Below, piece after piece: positions 16,064 through 23,815 of a stretch of DNA of 34,708 bases (within the stretch, counting starts at the first letter, position 1; each line of letters begins with the position of its first letter). The translations under genes were made by a program, and so were the position numbers. The stretch lies in NCBI GenBank assembly GCA_025361735.1, contig JANYKD010000256.1, positions 1 to 34,708 of the forward strand, written 5' to 3'. This stretch comes from Phycisphaerales bacterium. GTDB taxonomy: Bacteria > Planctomycetota > Phycisphaerae > Tepidisphaerales > Tepidisphaeraceae. The notes below the pieces were generated by a model, which made no database searches, was not told the DNA's origin, and worked only from the letters and a program-made list of their open reading frames with translations.

Positions 16064-17314
16064 ATGTTTCGCCGAATGACGTTTGCCCTGAGTCTTACGG
16101 CCGCGCTGGCAATGACTCTTTTTATCTGTCCCCGGTCCCTTGCGGCCGAGGGAGCCGCCGCTCCGTCGAGCGGATTGCCGCGGCTAATCGATCTGGGTGC
16201 AAAGGAATGCATCCCGTGCAAGCTCATGGCGCCCATACTCGATGGCATGAAGCAGGAACTAGCCGGCAAGTTGCAGGTTGACTTCATTGACGTGAACGTC
16301 AAGGAGAATCTGCCGCTTGCCAAGCAGTACGAAATCAGGCTCATTCCCACCCAGATATTCCTGGACGCGACGGGCAAGGAACTCTGGCGGCACGAAGGCT
16401 ACATCTCCCGTTACACGATCCTGAATAAGTGGCGGGAATTGAAGTTCGAGTTCGCCGAGAAAGCCCTGGCGCCGACGCTGGTGCGGTGGGAGCCGCTCAA
16501 GGCGGACGGGCGGGCCAAGGGCAGCGTGTGCTTCATGTGCGACGGGGACATTCCTGCCAGCACACGAGTCACCGTCAAGAGCGACAAGGGTGACGTGGGC
16601 CTGTGCGGGCCGCACTGCTATTTCATCATGTATTCCTGCCTCACGCAGGACAAGACGGGCTTCGAGAAGAATGTCTCTGTGAACGATTTCGCCACGGGCA
16701 AGCCTGTGCTCGCGACCACCGCAGTCTACCTGTATGGCCTAGAAGAGCAGACCGGCCACCACGCCATCAGAGCCTTTGCCGATCGTGAAACGGCGTTGAA
16801 GGAGCGGCAGAACTCCGGCGGCAGCATTGTCGCCTGGCAGACGCTTCAGGCCAACGAACTGACCTGCCGATGCGGGTTCTGCGACCGAGCGGTCTATCCC
16901 GAGGATGCATCCTTAATTAAGGCGGAGGGGTTGCACACCTGGGGTTGCTGTTCGCACTGCGCCATGGGCGTGGCCGCTCGCACACAGAAGGATCTTGAAG
17001 TCCACGAGAAAGATCGCCTGACCGGAGAGCCCGTCATCGTCAAGACCCTGGGCGGCAGCATCGCCTCTATCGAACCATCCACGGCGGTGGCCTGGTTCGG
17101 CATGAAGAAGAACGCCGAGGGCAAATTCGGTTCGGCCGGGTGCTTCCATCAGGGGTTCTTCACCAGCGAAGCCAGCCTGAAGAAATGGTTGGAACAGCAT
17201 CCGTCCGAGACGGGCAAGATGATTTCCATCGATCAGGCTCTCGGCGACAAGATGGGCCTGTCGGCCCAGCAGATCAGCAAGGCCTGCAAAGTCGGCGAAT
17301 GCGCGCCGAAGTAA
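16064..17314 (+). CDS. Secreted thioredoxin with two NosL-like Cys-rich modules
   Basis: A 416-residue exported protein; AAGGAG precedes ATG 16064 and residues 1-28 are a signal peptide. Residues 35-135 are a thioredoxin domain with C49-I-P-C52 and cis-Pro P95 (RLIPTQIF). Residues 150-262 hold C156-x2-C159, C181-x3-C185 and C192, then VNDFATGKPVLATTAVYLYG and HHAIRAFADRETALKERQNS, resembling NosL copper chaperones. Residues 266-380 repeat the idea: C268-x-C270-x2-C273, C295-C296-x2-C299, EKDRLTGEPVIV, AVAWFG and C360. The NosL likeness is a judgement from pattern. It probably shuttles or reduces a soft metal or arsenical in the periplasm, next to ArsP-type and ArsG-like permeases. I know no named family with this architecture. 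Confidence 0.72.
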   Translation: MFRRMTFALSLTAALAMTLFICPRSLAAEGAAAPSSGLPRLIDLGAKECIPCKLMAPILDGMKQELAGKLQVDFIDVNVKENLPLAKQYEIRLIPTQIFLDATGKELWRHEGYISRYTILNKWRELKFEFAEKALAPTLVRWEPLKADGRAKGSVCFMCDGDIPASTRVTVKSDKGDVGLCGPHCYFIMYSCLTQDKTGFEKNVSVNDFATGKPVLATTAVYLYGLEEQTGHHAIRAFADRETALKERQNSGGSIVAWQTLQANELTCRCGFCDRAVYPEDASLIKAEGLHTWGCCSHCAMGVAARTQKDLEVHEKDRLTGEPVIVKTLGGSIASIEPSTAVAWFGMKKNAEGKFGSAGCFHQGFFTSEASLKKWLEQHPSETGKMISIDQALGDKMGLSAQQISKACKVGECAPK

Positions 17315-17363
17315 CCGGCCGGGCCGGAACCAACCCGCAAGGGCGAGAAGTTGGAGCTTTCCC

Positions 17364-17846
17364 ATGACGGCAAAGAAAATTCTCTCCAATCTGCTTCTGG
17401 CATTCGTACTCATCAGCATCGGTTTTGTGATCGGCAAAGAGACAGCGCTGAACAGCGCCCGCAAGGCCAATTCGGGCGGCAACGCTGTGGCCGCGCACGC
17501 GGGCAGGGCCGACAAGGTGATCGTCTACTACATGCATCAGACCTTCCGGTGCGTCACCTGCAATCAGATTGAGGCGACCACCGGCGAACTGATCAACACC
17601 GACTTCGCCAGGGAGCTGAAAGACGGCCGGCTTGAATGGAAGAAGGTAAACTTCCAGGAGAACGAGGATCTGGCCAAACGCTACAACGTCGCCTCCAGCA
17701 CGGTGGTGGTCGTTCGTCTGCGTGACGGGAAAGAGATCGGGCATCAAAGCCTCGACAAGGTGTGGACCCTCTCCGGAAATCGTGATGAGTTCATCAAGTA
17801 TGTCGGTGGCGCCATCCGTGAGGCAATGCCGAAGGAGAAACCGTGA
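17364..17846 (+). CDS. arsF: ArsF-family thioredoxin-like protein
   Basis: A 160-residue protein with an N-terminal membrane anchor or signal (LLLAFVLISIGFVIG, residues 10-24) and a thioredoxin-like domain. The characteristic segment is VIVYYMHQTFRCVTCNQIEA with C63-V-T-C66, then LKDGRLEWKKVNFQENEDLA, SSTVVVVRLRDGKE, LDKVWTLSGN and EFIKYVGGAIRE. This matches the family named as the ArsF subunit of nitrophenyl arsenical (for example roxarsone) reduction. Its stop TGA shares its last base with the ArsG ATG (TGATG). Position directly before an ArsG-like permease and in an operon with an ArsE-like protein supports the assignment; biochemical activity is inferred from the family. Confidence 0.82.
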   Translation: MTAKKILSNLLLAFVLISIGFVIGKETALNSARKANSGGNAVAAHAGRADKVIVYYMHQTFRCVTCNQIEATTGELINTDFARELKDGRLEWKKVNFQENEDLAKRYNVASSTVVVVRLRDGKEIGHQSLDKVWTLSGNRDEFIKYVGGAIREAMPKEKP

Positions 17847-18541
17847 TGCCCTGGCTGGCCATCGGAACCGCGCTGTGGCTGGGGATTCTCACGTCCATCA
17901 GCCCTTGTCCGCTGGCCACCAATATCGCGGCCATATCCTTCATCGGCCGGCAGGTCCAGCGCACGCGGCTGGTTCTGCTGGCGGGCCTGCTGTACGTGAT
18001 CGGCCGGACACTGGCGTACCTGGCGCTGGGCGCGGTGGTAATGGCCGGCCTGATGGCCAGCGGCGACATCGCACGTTTCCTTGAGAGATATCTCAACGAA
18101 ATCCTCGGGCCGCTGCTCATTCTGGTGGGCATGGTCCTGCTCGGGCTCATCGAATTCGGCAGTTCGCTGACGCTCGTGGGTGCAAACGTGCAGCAGCGTG
18201 CCTCTAAGGGTGGGGCATGGTGGGCGCTTGTCCTTGGTGTTCTCTTTGCACTGTCGTTCTGCCCTGTATCGGCCGGGTTGTTCTTTGGCGGGCTGCTCCC
18301 ACTCTCGGCCGCCAACCGCTCGCGCTTCGTGCTGCCCGCGCTCTACGGCCTGGGCACGGCACTGCCGGTTATTGCGTTCGCGTTCCTGATTGCCTTCGCA
18401 TCGAACTACGTTGCCAGGGCGTTTGACCGCCTGACACAGGCTGAACGGCGGATACGGCTCCTCACGGGCGTGGTGTTTGTCCTGGCCGGTGTCTACATGT
18501 GCCTGACGCACATCTACGGACTCTCACTGATGGTGTGGTGA
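17846..18541 (+). CDS. arsG: ArsG-family aromatic arsenical efflux permease (CcdA/DsbD-like fold)
   Basis: A 231-residue membrane protein with six predicted helices in two inverted halves, each carrying a Cys-Pro: C21-P22 in LTSISPCPLATNIA and C139-P140 in LFALSFCPVSAGLFFG. That is the DsbD/CcdA plan used by the ArsG family, which exports aromatic aminobenzylarsenicals after ArsE/ArsF nitroreduction. ATG 17846 overlaps the ArsF stop, with AAGGAG at 17831-17836; the GTG three bases earlier is in frame but less likely. It is the last gene of the operon: a convergent gene ends 16 bases beyond. A plain CcdA role, passing electrons to the upstream periplasmic thioredoxins, cannot be excluded and might coexist. 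Confidence 0.82.
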   Translation: MPWLAIGTALWLGILTSISPCPLATNIAAISFIGRQVQRTRLVLLAGLLYVIGRTLAYLALGAVVMAGLMASGDIARFLERYLNEILGPLLILVGMVLLGLIEFGSSLTLVGANVQQRASKGGAWWALVLGVLFALSFCPVSAGLFFGGLLPLSAANRSRFVLPALYGLGTALPVIAFAFLIAFASNYVARAFDRLTQAERRIRLLTGVVFVLAGVYMCLTHIYGLSLMVW

Positions 18542-18557
18542 CCTGTCGCAGGCCCGC

Positions 18558-19610
18558 TCATGTGTCCAGCGAGGCGCAGCGACTGCGCAGTTCCTGTCGA
18601 TCGGGTGAAGCGAGGCGAGCGTGCTCAAAGCGATCATCAAGCCAGGGAATTTTGGCTGAGACACATCGCAAGGATCCACGTTGCACGATCACGGAACTGG
18701 CATCAATCCCGATGACTTCCCAGCCGGGGAGGTGTTGTGCGAACGTGGACATCGCACGCTGTTCGATGGAGGGATCGATGCATGCATAGGTCGGCACGAG
18801 AACCACGTCGTTGGCATAGATGACGTTGGTATACGTTCGCCAGATGCTGCCGCGATTTGACGGCATGGGGATTCGGACAACCTTCAGTGGTCCCGAATCG
18901 GTCCGCACCCTGCCCAAGATCTCGGCATTCTGTTCCAGAACATCGTGATTGACGGGGTCCACATTCGAGTCGTATTGCCCCAGGATGATTGTGTCCGGCG
19001 CGACGAAGGTGGTAAAGAGATCGACATGACCCGTGGGTTCGGCCCGAAGTGGCGCCAGAGGAACAATCTGGGTGAATCCGTAGTAGCGACGCAGCCCGTT
19101 CTCGACCTCTTGCCGCCTTTGGCCTCGGGCCTGGTTCCGGTCGAACAGGGCCGTGGTGGTTACGCAGAGGCCCTGTCCATTGCTCAGGATGTTGCCTCCT
19201 TCAATCAACAGCGGCACCCGCGTCACCGGCAACTTCAGCAAGTTGGCCAGCTCTGTAGGAACCAGATCATCCTGTGCGCGGTCCGCCTCGGTGTAGTCCG
19301 GATCAAGGATCTGGATGCTGCCATGTTTGGTGCGGACAAATGCCGGGCCGTAGTGGCGAACCCACATGCCTTTGACCGGCAAGGATACGCAATGCAGCAG
19401 GTGCGCAGGAAGCCCCCAGTCGCAGAGGAGCGTGAGCAAGTCGCGCCGCTGCGCCTCGTCTCGAACGATGGCCACAACGGGCATCCGCTCGATCAGAACC
19501 GATACGAGGTCCGTCAACACCTGCGGATGGTAGGGCAGGAGTTCGTTGCACCCCAGTAGAATCGCGGAGTGCCTCTCAAAATCACCGGGCTGGCAGGCAG
19601 GAGCGGACAT
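18558..19610 (-). CDS. Diverged agmatine deiminase/peptidylarginine deiminase-like protein
   Basis: A 350-residue protein of the pentein fold (PAD_porph family), which hydrolyses guanidinium groups. Visible landmarks are E137-G-G-N140 in LLIEGGNILSN, G194-H195-V-D197 in PTGHVDLF, and a candidate nucleophile C316 in RGSLRC. Two family hallmarks are altered. The usual W-x-R-D-x-G-P substrate loop reads WVRHYGP (His86 where Asp binds the guanidinium), and the Gly-rich lead to the catalytic Cys (GGGIHC in typical members) is RGSLRC. It may therefore use another substrate or be inactive. No recognisable polyamine gene lies beside it. It converges on the ars-type operon. Confidence 0.75.
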   Translation of the reverse strand: MSAPACQPGDFERHSAILLGCNELLPYHPQVLTDLVSVLIERMPVVAIVRDEAQRRDLLTLLCDWGLPAHLLHCVSLPVKGMWVRHYGPAFVRTKHGSIQILDPDYTEADRAQDDLVPTELANLLKLPVTRVPLLIEGGNILSNGQGLCVTTTALFDRNQARGQRRQEVENGLRRYYGFTQIVPLAPLRAEPTGHVDLFTTFVAPDTIILGQYDSNVDPVNHDVLEQNAEILGRVRTDSGPLKVVRIPMPSNRGSIWRTYTNVIYANDVVLVPTYACIDPSIEQRAMSTFAQHLPGWEVIGIDASSVIVQRGSLRCVSAKIPWLDDRFEHARLASPDRQELRSRCASLDT

Positions 19611-19634
19611 ACAGGTTCAATATCTATACACTCT

Positions 19635-19666
19635 TTTCCATCCGAACGCTCGCGGATGGATGGAAA
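19635..19666. repeat. Inverted repeat upstream of the deiminase-like gene
   Basis: TTTCCATCC (19635-19643) and GGATGGAAA (19658-19666) are perfect nine-base arms around a 14-base loop, 25 bases before the minus-strand start codon. It lies in the 5' leader or promoter of the deiminase-like gene and could be an operator or an mRNA hairpin. Confidence 0.45.
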
Positions 19667-19891
19667 GGCGATGGAACAGTTGGGATAGTCAGTAGAAACC
19701 GATGCCGTGAACTACGCCGACCGTCACGGCCGGCGGGCGATGTGTTGCCTCCTGCTGGGGATGGGGTATCACTCGCGCTACGCAGTCCATCCTCGCGATT
19801 TCGTCCCATCGCTGATCTCACAAGCATCCAAGCGAGTGCAAGATTTGCACCTCACGATGACTCGACGGATGGGAATCAGGTGAATCCAGAC

Positions 19892-19917
19892 GCCGGAATA
19901 TAGAACCTATATCCGGC
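19892..19917. repeat. Near-perfect palindrome (bidirectional hairpin or operator)
   Basis: GCCGGAATATAG and CTATATCCGGC flank a three-base centre AAC, mismatched by a single extra A. It lies in the gene-poor stretch far from any start codon. The AT-rich centre and GC ends would suit a dimeric regulator site; no T-run follows, so a terminator is less likely. Confidence 0.4.
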
Positions 19918-20358
19918 TGCCGCACCGGCACATCGAGCGACCTGAGAGTCACTAGAATTCACCGCGCATCACGCGAGATGGACTGATCTTATGGCTCGGC
20001 CAGTTGTCGACGCTGCCGTGCATCGAGCGGCGCTCCATCTGTCAGAGGACGCGGCGCAATCCAGTAACGCTCATTGTCGGTGAAACGGAACATCTGAGTT
20101 CCCTTGAAGCCGGTCCTGCGAGTGGTATTTTTGCATGTTGTCAATAAGGCCTCGTTGGTCGTGAGGCTTTGGCTGGTTAGGCGGTTCTGAGCCAGCGTGG
20201 CGGCTTCTCCGATAATCGCATGGTGGTTTCTGCTGAGCGACCCAGGCGCGAAGCCGACGAGGCTGCAACTGAATAACGGTTGAGACGTTGGAGAGTCCGG
20301 ATTTCCTGCACACGCGCCACGGCTCTTCTGCAACCGTCATCATCGACAAGAGGTTGTG

Positions 20359-20580
20359 ATGTTACCTACACCACAAATTGACGACTGTGTCCGTCTTGCA
20401 GTGGACATTCCGAATCTGTATCTCCAACGCGGCGATATGGGCAGGGTGTGCAGCACTTGGTTCACTCCCACCACAGCGTATGAGGTCACGTTTCGCCCGC
20501 GTGGCTTGGCGGAAGAAGTGCGCGTGCTGGTACTTGCGGAACAAGTGCATGTGGAAGAAGTGCCGCGGTTCGCGCAGTGA
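20359..20580 (+). CDS. Small DUF4926-like protein
   Basis: A 73-residue protein with AAGAGG shortly before ATG 20359. The pattern 'D-x-V-x-L-x-x-D-I-P...L-x-R-G-D-x-G-x-V...Y-E-V-x-F...L-x-V-L' (IDDCVRLAVDIPNLYLQRGD, AYEVTFRPRGLA) is that of DUF4926, a small SH3-like beta-barrel family often found as a pair with a DUF6883 gene and suspected of toxin-antitoxin or similar roles. No DUF6883-like partner was found upstream here, so this copy may be an orphan. Function unknown. Confidence 0.55.
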   Translation: MLPTPQIDDCVRLAVDIPNLYLQRGDMGRVCSTWFTPTTAYEVTFRPRGLAEEVRVLVLAEQVHVEEVPRFAQ

Positions 20581-20785
20581 TGAGCTTTGGGACTTACTCG
20601 ACGTCCCACGGTCGGCTGATGCCGACACAACATCGCCGCGACACCCAGGCGGAAGGTCGCCGGCACCTCCCAACGCTCCGCGATGGTACGCCGGTTGCAA
20701 TCCCCTGTCTTCCCATAGCAGACATTGTCGTCGTAGATAGTGGTTATTCGCCATCCGGACTGGCCGTCAACAAGGAGTAGATACC

Positions 20786-21697
20786 ATGAGATACCTTATC
20801 GTCTGGATTCTCTCTTTCGTATGCGTGGCGCTCGCGGCTGATGGTCAGAATGTCGCAGTGGCTGACATCCAGCAGCTCTTCAACGCCCACGATTACCGCG
20901 CCGCACTGTCGGCGATTTCCAGAACACTCTTCGCCGATCAGCCGCTGTTGACGCCCGCCCAGCGATACGACCTATTCATGATTCGGGGCGAGTCCTTCCT
21001 GCAATTGGGTGAGCGCCCGTACTCGACGGCCGCATTTCTCGATGCCGCACGCGTGGCGCCGGAACGGCTGCTTGCAGTCAAGGCACGGGCCAATGCCACA
21101 ATCGTCCGTCTGGCGACCGGCGCCGTCTATCGTCCTGGCGGCAACCCGGAGGCAACGGCAATCGACATCGTCAATTCCGACTCACGCAAGCAGGCCATGC
21201 AGGCGGCCTTCGCAGACATGCTGAAAGCCGTCCGGCCACAGGTGGACAGCGCGCTTAAAGCGGACACGCTTGGACCGATGCAGTCGCTCTATCAGTCGTG
21301 TATCGACCTCTACTGTCTCGAAGATTCCGCGACCGGCAAATCGACCGAACTTGAACCAATACTGACCTCGCTCGGCGATCATGCCTACAAGATCTTTGAG
21401 GATGAGAAATCCCGCCTCGGCCAGGGGGTGGAACACTATCGCGCCATCGCCATGGAGACCGACCTGGTGCAGACCGGCTACATCACCAGCATGAGCCATC
21501 GCGGACTGTTCTCTCAGGAGAAGAATGAATTCCGCGTCTTCATCGGCGAAATCGAGGAGGGCATGGCCCTGGCCCGCTCCGCCGGCCGCATCGCAAGGCA
21601 GTTCGGTCGCACCGGCCAACGTTGGGCCGAGATGTTTGTCGAACTCGACTCACTGCACGAACAAGCCGAGCAGATCATGGCGATCCGTCCCGATTGA
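20786..21697 (+). CDS. Secreted helical-repeat (TPR-like) protein of unknown function
   Basis: A 303-residue protein; AAGGAG lies ten bases before ATG 20786. Residues 1-18 form a signal peptide (MRYLIVWILSFVCVALAADG). The mature part is mainly helical: residues 24-95 look like two or three tetratricopeptide-style hairpins (IQQLFNAHDYRAALSAISRT, YDLFMIRGESFLQLGERPYS, AAFLDAARVAPERLLAVKAR). Later helices continue to the C-terminus (AKSLRAMALARSAG-like Ala-rich pattern near 255-280). There are two cysteines, in SCIDLYC. No enzymatic motif is visible. It stands alone between non-coding stretches of about 200 and 340 bases. A periplasmic scaffolding role is possible but not shown. Confidence 0.7.
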   Translation: MRYLIVWILSFVCVALAADGQNVAVADIQQLFNAHDYRAALSAISRTLFADQPLLTPAQRYDLFMIRGESFLQLGERPYSTAAFLDAARVAPERLLAVKARANATIVRLATGAVYRPGGNPEATAIDIVNSDSRKQAMQAAFADMLKAVRPQVDSALKADTLGPMQSLYQSCIDLYCLEDSATGKSTELEPILTSLGDHAYKIFEDEKSRLGQGVEHYRAIAMETDLVQTGYITSMSHRGLFSQEKNEFRVFIGEIEEGMALARSAGRIARQFGRTGQRWAEMFVELDSLHEQAEQIMAIRPD

Positions 21698-22035
21698 GAT
21701 GAGAGGGAAAAGGCGAAGCAAACACATGCTGTCACTTCGCGGGTGGGCCTCACGCCAGCGGGTCAATCCGACGCATTTGCGACAGTCCGTCACACCGGGA
21801 GAACCGGCAGTTCGCGGGCACCATATCCGCGACCGGGATTCACGCATCCGATTACCTGGCAGAGGGTTGCCATTTGTGCGGTGACGTAGCTGCCTGTCTG
21901 GCATGGAGTTTGTATTTCTGAATGTGTCATTGCGATGCGTTCGGAATGCAACTCTGGCATCGGATGATGCATGGTCACCGGAGATACGTGCGCCGATGCA
22001 GGCATGCCACGCAAACACTCTATCAAGGAGCCTAT
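21698..22035. other. Intergenic region upstream of the HtrA protease
   Basis: This 338-base stretch shows no convincing gene on either strand. It should carry the promoter of the HtrA gene, which has its own AAGGAG ribosome site at 22025-22030. No strong hairpin, terminator or palindromic operator was seen. Confidence 0.4.
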
Positions 22036-23547
22036 ATGAACAGCGTGAAGTCAATCGCGGCAGCATGGGTTTCGGGGGTGATGGTTGCGGCGGGACTGGC
22101 CGGAGGAACCTGGGTGTGGCACGCGCAGCCAGCCAGAGCGGCACTGGCTGTGGCGGATGCCCGACAGGAACTTGCGTCATCGCCGGATGTGTCGGTCATG
22201 TTCAGGAAGGTGGCCAAGGCGGTGGAACCCTCGGTGGTGAATATCAATGTTCACAAGACAGTGCGAATGAGCCCGAGCGCCTTTCCGTCCCAGGGACTGT
22301 TCCGGCGTTTCTTCGGCGAGAGGGATCCGTTCGGCGAATTCTCCTCACCGGGAGATCGAGACCAAAGCCAGAAATTCGAGCAGATCGGCACTGGTAGCGG
22401 GGTCATCATGGATGCCGGCAACGGCATGGGGTACATCCTGACCAACAATCATGTGGCTGGTGGGGCTGACAAGCTTGAGGTCACGTTGTCAGATGGCCGG
22501 AAGATCACCGATGCGCGAGTGGTGGGCACGGATCCCAAGACCGACCTGGCCGTACTGGAGATCAAAGCGTCGAATCTGATACCGGCAAGATGGGGCGACA
22601 GCGGCCAACTTCAGCAGGGCGACCGGGTGATGGCGTTCGGTAGTCCCTTCGGATACGTCGGTTCGATGACGCACGGGATCGTCAGCGGCCTGCACCGGCA
22701 GGCCGGCATTCTCGGCCAGTACGGCTACGAGGACTTCATCCAGACCGATGCGCCGATCAATCCCGGCAACAGCGGCGGTCCACTGGTGGACATGCACGGC
22801 AACGTGGTTGGCGTGAACACGGCCATCGCTTCTGCCAGTGGCGGGTTCCAGGGAATTGGGTTTGCAATTCCAGCCGACGAGGCCCAGCATGTCTACATCG
22901 CCCTGAAGGACCACGGGAAGATTGTTCGCGGATGGCTGGGCGTGCAGATCATGGACGTGTCTCGCTCGATGGCGGAAGCAAAGAGTGTCGGCTACGACGG
23001 TAAAGAAGGAGTCCTCGTCAAGGGCGTATTACGCGACGCCCCGGCCATCGACAAGTTGCTTGCCGGAGACGTGATTACTTCGGTCAACGGCAAGGCCGTC
23101 AATGATTCCTCGCAACTTCGCGAATCCGTCGCCCAGACGGCTCCGGGCAGCGAAGTGACACTGCACGTCATGCGCGACGGCAAGGCGATGGACATTCGTG
23201 TGAACGTCGGAGAACAGCCCGGAGCCGAAGGCACCGTGGCGGCCGTCGAAGGAAAGCATGCCCGGAACTTGGGCATGCAACTGGACGCCCCGACTGATGA
23301 TATCGTGCGAACGTACGGGATGTTCGGCCACGATGGTGCCATGGTTACAGCGGTGACGCGGGGGTCGTTCGCCGACAAGGCGGGCGTTAAGCCAGGTGAT
23401 GTGATCACGCGTATCGACCACAAAGACGTCAAGAGTGCGACCGATGCCAGTGACACTCTCAAGAAGGCGGACGTGAAGAATGGCGTGAGGCTGTTCATCG
23501 TCAACCGCGAAGGCAGCGAGATGTTGTTCATGCAATCAAATGGATGA
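22036..23547 (+). CDS. HtrA/DegP-family periplasmic serine protease
   Basis: A 503-residue chymotrypsin-fold protease with quality-control function in the cell envelope. ATG 22036 is preceded by AAGGAG at 22025-22030; residues 1-36 are a signal sequence or anchor (SGVMVAAGLAGGTWVWHAQP). The catalytic triad is H139 (ILTNNHVAGG), D170 (DPKTDLAVLE) and S246 (INPGNSGGPLVD). Two PDZ domains follow: one near 325-410 with LLAGDVITSVNGK and one near 430-500 with AGVKPGDVITRIDHKDVK. The loop before the His (residues 75-115, Phe/Ser/Arg-rich) resembles the LA loop of DegP/DegQ. It is monocistronic, with a strong terminator 27 bases after the stop. Many planctomycetes have several paralogs, so no specific symbol is given. 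Confidence 0.93.
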   Translation: MNSVKSIAAAWVSGVMVAAGLAGGTWVWHAQPARAALAVADARQELASSPDVSVMFRKVAKAVEPSVVNINVHKTVRMSPSAFPSQGLFRRFFGERDPFGEFSSPGDRDQSQKFEQIGTGSGVIMDAGNGMGYILTNNHVAGGADKLEVTLSDGRKITDARVVGTDPKTDLAVLEIKASNLIPARWGDSGQLQQGDRVMAFGSPFGYVGSMTHGIVSGLHRQAGILGQYGYEDFIQTDAPINPGNSGGPLVDMHGNVVGVNTAIASASGGFQGIGFAIPADEAQHVYIALKDHGKIVRGWLGVQIMDVSRSMAEAKSVGYDGKEGVLVKGVLRDAPAIDKLLAGDVITSVNGKAVNDSSQLRESVAQTAPGSEVTLHVMRDGKAMDIRVNVGEQPGAEGTVAAVEGKHARNLGMQLDAPTDDIVRTYGMFGHDGAMVTAVTRGSFADKAGVKPGDVITRIDHKDVKSATDASDTLKKADVKNGVRLFIVNREGSEMLFMQSNG

Positions 23548-23573
23548 CAGATTGCGACTGCCTGGTGCGTCTT

Positions 23574-23602
23574 GGGGCGCCCCCCGCGGGCCGCCCCTTT
23601 TT
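23574..23602 (+). terminator. Rho-independent terminator after the HtrA gene
   Basis: GGGGCG (23574-23579) pairs with CGCCCC (23592-23597) around a GC-rich loop and is followed at once by TTTTT (23598-23602). It starts 27 bases after the protease stop, which closes that transcript. Confidence 0.85.
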
Positions 23603-23709
23603 CGTTTGATGCATCAGGCATACATCGTGGTCTTGCCGGAGCGATTGGCAGGACACGCAAATGGCGGATCGCGATGCTGTGGTTGAGGTATCATCTCCAG
23701 CAAAACACA

Positions 23710-23748
23710 ACAGCGCCTGGGAATCATGGATGAGTGCCCAGGCGCTGT
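23710..23748 (-). terminator. Terminator hairpin for the DCPK-repeat gene
   Basis: ACAGCGCCTGGG (23710-23721) and CCCAGGCGCTGT (23737-23748) are perfect 12-base arms with a 15-base loop. Read on the minus strand the stem is followed by TGTGTTTTG, a usable U-rich tail. It lies 68 bases beyond the stop of the minus-strand DCPK-repeat gene. Confidence 0.7.
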
Positions 23749-23815
23749 CGTTGTCAGTCTGCGCCGTACGTTGCGGGAGAGTGGAAGACGTTCCCGCGAC
23801 CACAGCAGATCACTA

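Larger units (their letters stand above)
19611..20358. other. Gene-poor stretch with two inverted repeats
   Basis: About 750 bases in which no open frame on either strand looks like a known protein. Frames of 60-115 codons exist on the minus strand but lack ribosome sites and recognisable domains; the piece RFTDNERYWIAPRPLTDGA (minus strand, near 20000-20090) has some coding flavour and might be a remnant. Two inverted repeats stand out, at 19635-19666 and 19892-19917, listed separately. Confidence 0.4.

Noticed and set aside
15028-16281. 417-codon plus-strand frame overlapping the ArsP-type permease
   Set aside because: Out-of-frame reading of the permease and the start of the thioredoxin/NosL gene; no coding features.
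20577-20780. Small plus-strand ORF after the DUF4926-like gene
   Set aside because: The GTG start overlaps a stop but has no ribosome site, and the peptide shows no family resemblance or signal.
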